Below are positions 26,324 to 33,357 of a stretch of 64,000 bases of DNA, piece after piece. Under the pieces are notes generated by a model. The model did not search any database, was not told where the DNA came from, and saw nothing but the letters and a program-made list of their open reading frames with translations. Origin of the DNA: Gp6-AA40 sp036407095. Its GTDB lineage: Bacteria > Acidobacteriota > Vicinamibacteria > Vicinamibacterales > UBA2999. Numbering within the stretch: the first letter of the stretch is position 1; each line of letters opens with the position of its first letter. The stretch covers positions 1 through 64,000 of the forward strand of contig DASWZV010000079.1 of the NCBI GenBank assembly GCA_036407095.1, read 5' to 3'. A program made the translations under genes and the position numbers.

Positions 26324-27687
26324 GCGCACACCGAGGCTCCATCCTCCTCGCCGACGACGAAGAGAAGATCCTGAAGCGGTTGGGGCGCGCGCTCAGAGAC
26401 GAAGGACACGAAGTCGTCGAAGCGTCGAACGCACGCGATGTGCAGCGACAGCTCGGCGAACGCCCGTTCGATCTGCTCGTCATCGACAATCTCATGCCGG
26501 GCATGAGCGGTCTCGAGTTGATACGCGAGGTCTCCTCGTCGATGCCGGAGTCGGAGCGCCCGCAGATCGTGATGATGACGGCGCACGGCTCCACGCAGAT
26601 CGTGCGCGAGGCCTTCAAGCTGGGCGTCGAGGACTTCCTCGAGAAGCCGTTCGAAGTAGACGAGCTGCTGACACTGGCGCGGCGCGCGGTCAGGAGCCAG
26701 CGGCTGCGCACCGAGAAGCAGTACCTCCTCAGCGAGCGCGATGCCGAGTTCAATCAGTACGGGATCGTCGGCCGCAGTCGGGCGATGCAGGAGGTGATCC
26801 ATCGCGCGGAACTGGTGGCGGGCACCAAGAGCACGGTGCTCATCACCGGGGAGACCGGCACCGGCAAGGAGATGGTCGCCCGCCTCATTCACCACCGGAG
26901 CGCGCAGCGGGACATGCCGCTCATCAAGGTGAACTGCGCCGCCATTCCCGACACGCTGCTCGAATCGGAGCTGTTCGGGCACGTGCGCGGCGCCTTCACC
27001 GGCGCGACCATGACCAAGCGCGGCAAGTTCGCGCTGGCCGATGGCGGATCGATTTTCCTCGATGAGATCGGCACGCTGAGTACCACCGTGCAGGCCAAGC
27101 TGCTGCGGGTGCTGCAGGAGCGCGAGTTCGAACCGCTCGGCGCCGAGCGCACGCAGCACATCGACGTCCGCGTCGTCGCGGCCACCAACCGCGATCTGAA
27201 ACAGATGGTGAGCGACGGCCGCTTTCAGGAGGACCTCTACTACCGGCTGAACGTCATTCCGATCGAGATTCCCCCGCTACGCGATCGTCGCGAGGACATC
27301 CAGATGCTGATCGATCACTTCGTCGAAAAGCATCGGCAGCGGTCGGGCAAGCGTGTCGACCGGGTGGAGAACGGCGTCGTGGAGGCGTTGAGTCGATACG
27401 ACTGGCCCGGCAACGTGCGCGAGCTCGAAAACACGATCGAGCGGGCCGTGGTGCTGGCCACCGGGACGACGCTGACCGCGCAATCGGTCTCACTGCTCGG
27501 GGCGACATCCGCCCCGTCAACCGGGCTGCCGTCCACCCGACTGCATCAAAACCTCGAATGGGTGGAACGTGAGACGATCCGGCGGGCGCTCGAGCAGGCC
27601 GGCGGCGTCAAGAAAGATGCGGCTGAGCTTATGGGCATCAGTCAGCGCGCGCTCAGTTACTACCTCGCGAAGTACCGTATCGACTAA
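26320..27687 (+). CDS. NtrC-family sigma54-dependent response regulator
   Basis: A 455-residue regulator. The receiver domain carries phospho-acceptor Asp56 (LVIDNLMPG) and a Lys in FLEKPF. The AAA+ domain has Walker A GETGTGKE (177-184), the sigma54-contacting GAFTGA loop (about 224-229) and GSIFLDEIG. A Fis-type helix-turn-helix occupies about 412-455 (AAELMGISQRALSYYLAKY). It activates RNA polymerase containing RpoN. The likely targets are the electron-transfer genes just downstream, but I could not find a convincing sigma54 promoter. Confidence 0.9.
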   Translation: MSAHRGSILLADDEEKILKRLGRALRDEGHEVVEASNARDVQRQLGERPFDLLVIDNLMPGMSGLELIREVSSSMPESERPQIVMMTAHGSTQIVREAFKLGVEDFLEKPFEVDELLTLARRAVRSQRLRTEKQYLLSERDAEFNQYGIVGRSRAMQEVIHRAELVAGTKSTVLITGETGTGKEMVARLIHHRSAQRDMPLIKVNCAAIPDTLLESELFGHVRGAFTGATMTKRGKFALADGGSIFLDEIGTLSTTVQAKLLRVLQEREFEPLGAERTQHIDVRVVAATNRDLKQMVSDGRFQEDLYYRLNVIPIEIPPLRDRREDIQMLIDHFVEKHRQRSGKRVDRVENGVVEALSRYDWPGNVRELENTIERAVVLATGTTLTAQSVSLLGATSAPSTGLPSTRLHQNLEWVERETIRRALEQAGGVKKDAAELMGISQRALSYYLAKYRID

Positions 27688-27831
27688 AGACGAGCCCGTT
27701 TCTTTTTTCGGTACCGGATTACCCCCCTGGTAACCGCGCCACGGAGCCACCGACCGATTTGCCAGTGTTTCCGGCAGTTTGCCCACGACGCTGGTCGGGC
27801 ATCAGCCTTGCTGAGTGGAGAGGTGCAATCT

Positions 27832-28254
27832 GTGTCTTCCCGTTTTCTTCTCTATAGCGTTCTTGCCCTGCTCGCCGCAGGTGCGTCCGGAGATCTCTCG
27901 GCGCAGGCGTCCCAGGACAAGGGGCCGGACCAGCAGACCACCGAGCCGCGCGTCATCGAGATCGTGGCCAGGCGATATGCGTTCGAGCCCGCCATGATTG
28001 AGGCGGCCGTCGGCGAGCGCCTCCGCCTGATGGTCGTCTCCGCTGACGGCCCGCACGGCTTCGAAATCAAGAAGTTCAAAGTCAAACAGCCAATCCCGCG
28101 GGGGACGACCCCGGTCGTGATCGAGTTCACACCGACCGAGGCCGGACGATTCCCGATCCTCTGCTCCGAGTATTGCGGGGACGGCCACAGCGACATGAAG
28201 GGAACGCTGGTTGTCCAGGCGCAAGCTGCACAACCGGCACAGGAGAAAAATTGA
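27832..28254 (+). CDS. Exported CuA-type cupredoxin (cytochrome oxidase subunit II-like)
   Basis: A 140-residue secreted protein with a signal ending LSAQ and a single cupredoxin domain. It shows the complete binuclear CuA signature CSEYCGDGHSDM (Cys-x3-Cys-x3-His-x2-Met) plus the upstream His in DGPHGFEI. It has no transmembrane helix or heme domain, so it is a soluble CuA carrier rather than an oxidase subunit. The GTG at 27832 has GGAGAGG nine bases upstream; the frame extends to 27808. It is the first gene of a four-gene electron-transfer operon. Confidence 0.85.
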   Translation: MSSRFLLYSVLALLAAGASGDLSAQASQDKGPDQQTTEPRVIEIVARRYAFEPAMIEAAVGERLRLMVVSADGPHGFEIKKFKVKQPIPRGTTPVVIEFTPTEAGRFPILCSEYCGDGHSDMKGTLVVQAQAAQPAQEKN

Positions 28255-28697
28255 TGCGGTTGACGCGAGCAAGCCTGATGATCCTGATGGCCCTCGGGAT
28301 GATCGGGTGCGATGAGAAGCTCTCCGATCTGACCGGGCCGACCCCGAACCTCCAGCCAACCTTCAGCAGCATTCAGCAAAACATCTTCGAAGCCAGCGAT
28401 TCGAGCGGGCGCGCGGCCTGCACGCAGTGTCACAATGCGGTAGGCAGACTCTTCAATGGTCTCGACCTCTCGTCAGCCGTCGCCTACGCGAATCTGGTCA
28501 ACGTGACGAGCCGCGAGAAGCCGAGCGCTACGCGGGTGATTCCCGGCGATCCGGTGAACAGCTATCTGATTCAGAAGCTCGAAGGCCAGCCGGGCATCGT
28601 CGGGGTGAGAATGCCGTTCAACGGGCCACCGTACTTGACCACCGGCCAGATTGCGGTCATCAAACGGTGGATCGAGATCGGTGCACCTAACAACTAG
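28254..28697 (+). CDS. Lipoprotein c-type cytochrome
   Basis: A 147-residue lipoprotein (lipobox MIGC at about 17-20). One heme c motif, CTQCH, is near residue 60, and the C-terminal GQIAVIKRWIEIGAP matches the helix of planctomycete-type cytochrome C domains. The start ATG shares a base with the previous stop (TGATG), so it is coupled to the CuA gene. A distal Met ligand may lie in VRMPFNGPP. It is expected to pass electrons to or from the CuA or plastocyanin-like partners. Confidence 0.8.
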   Translation: MRLTRASLMILMALGMIGCDEKLSDLTGPTPNLQPTFSSIQQNIFEASDSSGRAACTQCHNAVGRLFNGLDLSSAVAYANLVNVTSREKPSATRVIPGDPVNSYLIQKLEGQPGIVGVRMPFNGPPYLTTGQIAVIKRWIEIGAPNN

Positions 28698-28707
28698 GAG
28701 CCGTTCA

Positions 28708-29553
28708 ATGCGCTGGAGCAGAGCCCTGCTGACGTGTGCCCTTTTGCTGGCCTCGTGCCCGCAATTTTCTTTTGCCCAGAACACCGGCGCGAAGACACCA
28801 CCGCCTGCCGACGATCCGGACAAGGATCCGAACGCGTCGCAGCCGGATTTCACGCTGATCGCACTACCGACCAGCCTGCGGTTGCCGCGGTTCTCGAGCG
28901 CGTTTCGAGTCACGCACCGCTTTCTGCGCCCGCTCGGCGAGGGCGACTTCGGCGACCTGCTCGACGACTTCTTCGGCCTCGACAACGGCGCGCAGATCGG
29001 GCTCGAGTACCGCTTCGGCCTGATGCGCGGATTGCAGGCGGGCATCCACCGGACCAGTGACAAGACGATCGAGTTCTTCTCGCAGTACAGCCTGTCGCAA
29101 CAGAAGGACAACGGGTTCGGCGGGCTCGACGTCATCGCCTCGATCGACGGTACCAACAATTTTCGGGACAGCTACTCCCCGGCGATCGGTGTGGTGCTGT
29201 CGCGCGAGTTGGGCAGTCACGGGGCGCTGTACTTCGAGCCGATCTGGGTGAACAACTCCAACCCCGACCCGAGCGAGATCGTGGATCACAACGACACGGT
29301 CATCTACGGATTGGGCGCCCGACTGCGCCTCCTCCCGACGGTCTACGTCGTTGGCGAGTTCCTCCCTCGATCGGGATACAAGCCGGGCGTCAACCACGGA
29401 TCGTTCGCCATCGAGAAGCGAGCCGGCGGGCACGTCTTCCAGCTCAATTTCTCCAACGGCTTCGGCACGACGATGGGTCAGCTGGCGCGTGGGGGCACCG
29501 CCAGCGATGACTGGTACCTTGGCTTCAACATCTCCAGGAAATTCTTCCGATGA
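28708..29553 (+). CDS. DUF5777-type outer-membrane beta-barrel protein
   Basis: A 281-residue exported protein (signal ending FSFAQ). After a Pro/Asp-rich linker it consists of alternating beta strands: FRVTHRFLRPLGEGDFGDLLDDFFG, IGLEYRFGLMRG, AGIHRTSDKTIEFF and GFNISRKFFR at the end. This matches the DUF5777 family, which in other bacteria also neighbours cytochromes and YceI-like proteins. It presumably spans the outer membrane. It is 10 bases after the cytochrome gene and overlaps the next gene by four. Confidence 0.75.
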   Translation: MRWSRALLTCALLLASCPQFSFAQNTGAKTPPPADDPDKDPNASQPDFTLIALPTSLRLPRFSSAFRVTHRFLRPLGEGDFGDLLDDFFGLDNGAQIGLEYRFGLMRGLQAGIHRTSDKTIEFFSQYSLSQQKDNGFGGLDVIASIDGTNNFRDSYSPAIGVVLSRELGSHGALYFEPIWVNNSNPDPSEIVDHNDTVIYGLGARLRLLPTVYVVGEFLPRSGYKPGVNHGSFAIEKRAGGHVFQLNFSNGFGTTMGQLARGGTASDDWYLGFNISRKFFR

Positions 29554-29936
29554 ACACCTCTCGGCTCGTCACGCTCGCGGGCGCGTGCGCGCTCGCGCTC
29601 TTCGTCTCGTCGTGCGGCAACGACAGCCCGTCCGGACCGTCCGGCGGCGGCACGATTGCCGCCACGATCACGATCACCGCGGCCGGCGTGTCGCCCAAGG
29701 CCGTGACCGTGGCGGCCGGATCACGCGTGTCGTTCGTCAATAACGACAGCCGTCCGCATGACATGAACTCGAATCCGCATCCCGAGCACACCGACTGTCC
29801 GGAGATCAACGTCGGATTCATCGCGCCGGGCGCAAGCGGCACGACACAGAATCTCACGCGCGTCAGGACGTGCGGCTATCACGATCACATCAACCCGGAC
29901 GTGGTGGCACTGCAGGGGACGATCACTATCCAATAG
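29550..29936 (+). CDS. Plastocyanin-like cupredoxin lipoprotein
   Basis: A 128-residue lipoprotein (lipobox VSSC, then a Gly/Ser-rich linker) with one type-1 cupredoxin domain. VTVAAGSRVSFVNNDSRPHDM supplies the first His, and TCGYHDHIN the Cys and second His. The gene overlaps the barrel gene by ATGA and ends the electron-transfer operon. The G of its TAG stop codon is the first base of repeat array C. Confidence 0.8.
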   Translation: MNTSRLVTLAGACALALFVSSCGNDSPSGPSGGGTIAATITITAAGVSPKAVTVAAGSRVSFVNNDSRPHDMNSNPHPEHTDCPEINVGFIAPGASGTTQNLTRVRTCGYHDHINPDVVALQGTITIQ

Positions 29937-30205
29937 TCGGTGCGAGCCTGCTGGCGCGTGTCGGTGCGATCCTGCTGACGTCAGTCGGTGCGATCCTGGT
30001 GACGCATGTCGGTGCGATCGAGCTAACGCGCGTCGGTGCGATCCGTTCTGTCGCGTGTCGGTGCGATCTTGCTGACAACGGTTGATGCGAGATCGCCCAA
30101 CCGCACATTAGCAAGATCGCACCGACGGGCGTAAGCAGGATCGCACCGACCCGCGTCAGCGGGATCGCACCGACTATCGTCGGAGGATCGCACCAACCAG
30201 CGTCA
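29936..30205. repeat. 24-bp inverted tandem array C (7 forward, 4 reverse units)
   Basis: Forward copies start at 29936, 29960, 29984, 30008, 30032, 30057 and 30081 (degenerate, GTTGATGCGA). Reverse copies start at 30117, 30141, 30165 and 30188. The central core is decayed. The array fills the whole interval between two convergent genes: it begins on the last base of one TAG stop and its last CGTCAG contains the complement of the TGA stop of the other gene. Confidence 0.95.
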
Positions 30206-30529
30206 GGAGGATTGTTTCGGGCGCGGTGTCCGTTCGTACCAATTGGCGTGCAGCGACCACTGGCTGCAGCGCAGACACGACGTCCACACCCACTGGTGGC
30301 TGCAACCGGGGCAGCGCCCTCGAGTCGCAAATGTGTTCCACACAGTGCCGCAGCTGTCGAAGTGGGGCTCCGGGGTGTCACCCCAATAGCACGTCCATCG
30401 GCTGGATTCCGACGGGCGCCAGCTGCAGCGAGGACATCTGATCCCGCTCAGCCCTTCGTCATGATCTTCTGTTTCGTCGAAGACGATCTGGTCCGGAGTC
30501 CGCGTTTCCTTCAGTAATTGCAGTGACAT
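30203..30529 (-). CDS. Small double zinc-ribbon hypothetical protein
   Basis: A 108-residue cytoplasmic protein with several cysteine pairs: CPRC (about 32-35), a lone C in WTCYW, C in FDSCGTVWNTF, CPGC and CLRC. It is Trp-rich (SHQWVWTSCLRCSQWSLHANW). The pattern fits two zinc ribbons and suggests nucleic-acid or protein binding. I do not recognise the family. It lies between repeat arrays C and D, and its TGA stop is provided by the last unit of array C. Confidence 0.65.
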   Translation of the reverse strand: MSLQLLKETRTPDQIVFDETEDHDEGLSGIRCPRCSWRPSESSRWTCYWGDTPEPHFDSCGTVWNTFATRGRCPGCSHQWVWTSCLRCSQWSLHANWYERTPRPKQSS

Positions 30530-30589
30530 GGCGCATCCGCCGTGGGGCCACGATCGATCGTAGCATCAGAGCCGCACGGACACGATTCG

Positions 30590-30672
30590 GGATCGCACCG
30601 ACCATCGCCAGAACGATCGCACCGACACGATCCAGGATCGCACCGACCATCGTCAGTGAAGGATCGCACAGC
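30590..30672. repeat. 24-bp array D (4 reverse units)
   Basis: Reverse copies start at 30593, 30617, 30638 (21-base step) and 30663 (degenerate). Only the core's right half and reverse arm are present. It lies directly after the stop of the leftward MBL-fold gene and upstream of the zinc-ribbon gene. Confidence 0.85.
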
Positions 30673-31374
30673 CTATTCGGCCGTCTCTCCCGGTGCCAGT
30701 TCGAGCACTTGAATCCCCTTCGGCTCCACCAGTGCCCTCAATTCCTCTGGCCGACCTGTCAGGATCGGAAAGGTCCCGTAATGCATCGGCACGACCTGGC
30801 GCACGCCGAGGAACTCACAGGCGCGCGCGGCGGCCGCCGGGCCCATCGTGAAGCGATCGCCGATCGGGAGCATCGCGATCTGAGGGGAGTACATCTCGCC
30901 GATGAGCCGCATGTCGCCGAACAGGCTCGTGTCGCCCGCAAAGTAGATCGTGCGTTCGTCCTCGAGGTGGATCACGAATCCTGCCGGTTCGCCCATGTAG
31001 ACCATCTGACCGTTGTCGACGAAACCGCTGCTGTGGCGGGCGTCGGTCATGCTGACCCTGATACCGGCGACCATCTGCGACCCGCCCTTGTTCATGTGCG
31101 CGGTGTGCTGGATGCCCTTGCGCGAGAGCCAGTCGCACAGCTCTGGCGCTGCCACCACAGGCGCGCTGCTCGCGCGGGCGCAGGCAACGAGATCGCCGAT
31201 GTGATCGGCATGCCCGTGCGACGCGAGGATCAGATCTACTGCGGGCGGCTTCTTGTGAGACGGCGGGCAGGACGGATTGTCGGTGAGCCACGGGTCGATC
31301 AGGACCCGTTTCCCGCCAGGCGTGCGCAGCAGGAACGTCGCGTGTCCGAGCCAGGTGATCGCCAACGCGGGCAT
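30673..31374 (-). CDS. UPF0173 metal-dependent hydrolase
   Basis: A 233-residue metallo-beta-lactamase-fold protein of the UPF0173/YtkL type. TWLGHATFLL at the N-terminus, the metal motif SHGHADHIGD, the Asp in FAGDTSLFGD and the terminal His in MHYGTFPILTG are all in place, and the length is standard. The family hydrolyses unknown substrates. It is divergent from lipA, with a strong hairpin in the 66-base interval. Confidence 0.85.
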   Translation of the reverse strand: MPALAITWLGHATFLLRTPGGKRVLIDPWLTDNPSCPPSHKKPPAVDLILASHGHADHIGDLVACARASSAPVVAAPELCDWLSRKGIQHTAHMNKGGSQMVAGIRVSMTDARHSSGFVDNGQMVYMGEPAGFVIHLEDERTIYFAGDTSLFGDMRLIGEMYSPQIAMLPIGDRFTMGPAAAARACEFLGVRQVVPMHYGTFPILTGRPEELRALVEPKGIQVLELAPGETAE

Positions 31375-31390
31375 TGCGCCCGATTGTAGT

Positions 31391-31426
31391 CGGATGGGGT
31401 CGGGACCCCATTACCGACCCCGTCCG
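31391..31426. promoter_or_regulatory. 13-bp inverted repeat in the UPF0173/lipA divergent region
   Basis: CGGATGGGGTCGG (31391-31403) pairs with CCGACCCCGTCCG (31414-31426) at 12 of 13 positions with a 10-base loop. It occupies most of the space between two divergent start codons, so it may be an operator for both genes or a leader hairpin of lipA. Confidence 0.4.
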
Positions 31427-31440
31427 ATACACTAGATAGG

Positions 31441-32349
31441 ATGTCCGTCGAGGCCCCGCTTCAATTCGTCGGTCCACGCGAGCCGAAACCGGCGTGGCTC
31501 AAGGTCCGTGCGCCCGGTTCTGACAACTACCTTCGGCTGAAGGGGATCATGCAGGACCTGAAGCTGAACACGGTCTGCGAGGATGCGCGCTGCCCGAACA
31601 TCGGTGAGTGCTGGCATCACGGCACCGCGACGTTCATGATTCTCGGCGACGTGTGCACACGTGCCTGCGCCTACTGCGCGGTGGCGCACGGCAGACCGAC
31701 CGAGCTCGATACCGCCGAACCCGCACGCGTGGCCGAGGCAGTGGCGCGGATGGGGCTGCGTTTCGCCGTGATTACATCGGTCGATCGTGACGATCTCGCC
31801 GACGGCGGAGCGTCGATTTTCGCCGACACCATCCGGGCCACGCGCGCGCGGGTGCCCTCGTGCCGGATCGAAGTGCTCATTCCCGACTTTCAGGGGATCG
31901 AGTCATCGCTCCGAACCGTCCTCGACGCGGCGCCTGATGTCCTGAACCACAACATCGAGACCGTGCCGCGCCTGTATCGCATGGCCCGCTCCGGCGGTCG
32001 CTATCCACGTTCGCTCGAACTGCTCGATCGCTCGCGTCACTATCGCCCCGACATCGCCACGAAGACCGGAATCATGGTGGGTCTCGGAGAAACGACAGAC
32101 GAGATCGTGACCGTCTTCGACGATCTGCGCCGCGTCGGCGTGTCGATCCTGACCATCGGCCAGTATCTTCGTCCGTCGCCCGCGCACGCGAAGATGGCAC
32201 GCTACTACCACCCCGACGAGTTCGCCGAGCTCAAAGCGATCGCCGAGCGGAAAGGCTTCGTGCACGTGGAGTCGGGCCCGCTGGTGCGCTCGTCGTACCA
32301 CGCGCATGAACAATCCGACGCGTTTGAGGCAAACAAGAAGCTATCCTGA
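31441..32349 (+). CDS. lipA: Lipoyl synthase
   Basis: A 302-residue radical SAM enzyme that inserts two sulfurs into protein-bound octanoate. The auxiliary cluster ligands CEDARCPNIGEC (Cys46, 51, 57) and the radical SAM triad CTRACAYC (Cys72, 76, 79) are intact, as is the C-terminal RSSYHA with the conserved Ser. It would modify the lipoyl domain of the E2 subunit encoded at 38.5-40 kb. The TGA stop codon is part of the first, slightly degenerate unit of array E. Confidence 0.97.
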   Translation: MSVEAPLQFVGPREPKPAWLKVRAPGSDNYLRLKGIMQDLKLNTVCEDARCPNIGECWHHGTATFMILGDVCTRACAYCAVAHGRPTELDTAEPARVAEAVARMGLRFAVITSVDRDDLADGGASIFADTIRATRARVPSCRIEVLIPDFQGIESSLRTVLDAAPDVLNHNIETVPRLYRMARSGGRYPRSLELLDRSRHYRPDIATKTGIMVGLGETTDEIVTVFDDLRRVGVSILTIGQYLRPSPAHAKMARYYHPDEFAELKAIAERKGFVHVESGPLVRSSYHAHEQSDAFEANKKLS

Positions 32350-32525
32350 TCGATGTCGGTGCGATCCCCGATCCACGTGGGTGCGATCCTTCCTCGACGG
32401 TTGTAGCAAGATCGCACCGACTCGCGTCAGCAAGATCGCACCGACCCGCGAAGCGGGATCGCACCGACATGCGTTAGCGGGGATCGCACCGACAATCGTC
32501 ATGTGAATCGCACCGACATCGTCAG
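32346..32525. repeat. 24-bp inverted tandem array E (2 forward, 5 reverse units)
   Basis: Forward copies start at 32355 and 32377 (GTGGG variant). Reverse copies start at 32412, 32436, 32459, 32484 and 32508. The core lacks the internal unit seen in arrays A and B. It fills the space between the convergent ends of lipA and sdhB. The TGA of lipA lies within CCTGATCGATGTCGGTGCGA, a near-copy of the unit. Confidence 0.95.
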
Positions 32526-32530
32526 TCAGG

Positions 32531-33274
32531 CTATTTGAACACCCGAAGGAGCCGAGTGATCGGATCGAAGTACCGATCCACCACCCGTTCCTTGAGCGGG
32601 ATGATGGCGTTGTCGGTGATGTGAATGTGCTCGGGGCACACCTTGGTGCAGCACTTGGTGATGTTGCAGTAGCCGATGCCGTAGTCGTCCTTGAGCTGCG
32701 CCACCCGATCGTTGGTGTCGAGCGGGTTCATTTCGAGGTTCGCCGCATAGACGAAGAACCGCGGGCCGATGAACTCGTCGTGCTTGTGGTGATCGCGGAG
32801 CACGTGACAGACGTCCTGGCACAGGAAGCACTCGATGCACTTCCTGAACTCCTGCACGCGATCGATGTCGCGCTGCTGCATGCGCCAGGTGCCGTCCGGC
32901 GCGTCGGGCTTCCGCGGCCTGAATTTGCTGATGCCCTTCTTGACCCGGAAGTTCCACGAGACGTCGGTCACCAGATCCTTGATCGGCGGAAACGCGCGCA
33001 TCGGCTCGACGGTCACCGGTTCCTGCAGGTTGACCTGGCTGAGACGGGTCATGCACATCAACCGCGGCTTGCCGTTGATCTCGGCCGAGCACGACCCGCA
33101 TTTCCCCGCCTTGCAGTTCCAGCGCACCGCAAGATCGGGCGCCTGCTCCGCCTGGATCTTGTGGACGACGTCGAGGACGACCATGCCGTCGGTGACCTCG
33201 GTATGGAAGGTCTGGAATGTGCCGTCGCCTTCCGGATGCGTGCGCCACACTTTGAACGTTGCCGTCTTCGCCAT
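32531..33274 (-). CDS. sdhB: Succinate dehydrogenase/fumarate reductase iron-sulfur subunit
   Basis: A 247-residue subunit. The 2Fe-2S ligands lie in CKAGKCGSC (Cys54, 59, 62) plus Cys74. The 4Fe-4S and 3Fe-4S ligands lie in CIECFLCQDVC and CNITKCCTKVCPEH. It passes electrons from the FAD of SdhA to quinone at the membrane subunit. It lies 79 bases after sdhA, separated by palindromic repeats, and is last in the leftward sdh operon. Confidence 0.95.
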   Translation of the reverse strand: MAKTATFKVWRTHPEGDGTFQTFHTEVTDGMVVLDVVHKIQAEQAPDLAVRWNCKAGKCGSCSAEINGKPRLMCMTRLSQVNLQEPVTVEPMRAFPPIKDLVTDVSWNFRVKKGISKFRPRKPDAPDGTWRMQQRDIDRVQEFRKCIECFLCQDVCHVLRDHHKHDEFIGPRFFVYAANLEMNPLDTNDRVAQLKDDYGIGYCNITKCCTKVCPEHIHITDNAIIPLKERVVDRYFDPITRLLRVFK

Positions 33275-33289
33275 CGGGACCGGTCTCCG

Positions 33290-33357
33290 CGGACGCTGAA
33301 GCGTCCGCTCTACGTCGTCTTTTCGTAGCGCGCAGGCTTCAGCCGGCGCGATGCTAC
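33290..33357. repeat. Two GTAG-type palindromes between sdhA and sdhB
   Basis: 33290-33307 is a perfect hairpin (8-bp arms CGGACGCT/AGCGTCCG, GA loop). 33325-33357 is a second, longer palindrome bounded by GTAGC and GCTAC. On the minus strand the latter begins TCGTAGC, and its TAG is the stop codon of sdhA. Confidence 0.65.

Noticed and set aside
27793..27806. Sigma54 promoter before the CuA operon
   Set aside because: GG-N10-GC is present, but the flanking bases match the consensus poorly, and the start would fall in the ribosome-binding site of the CuA gene.
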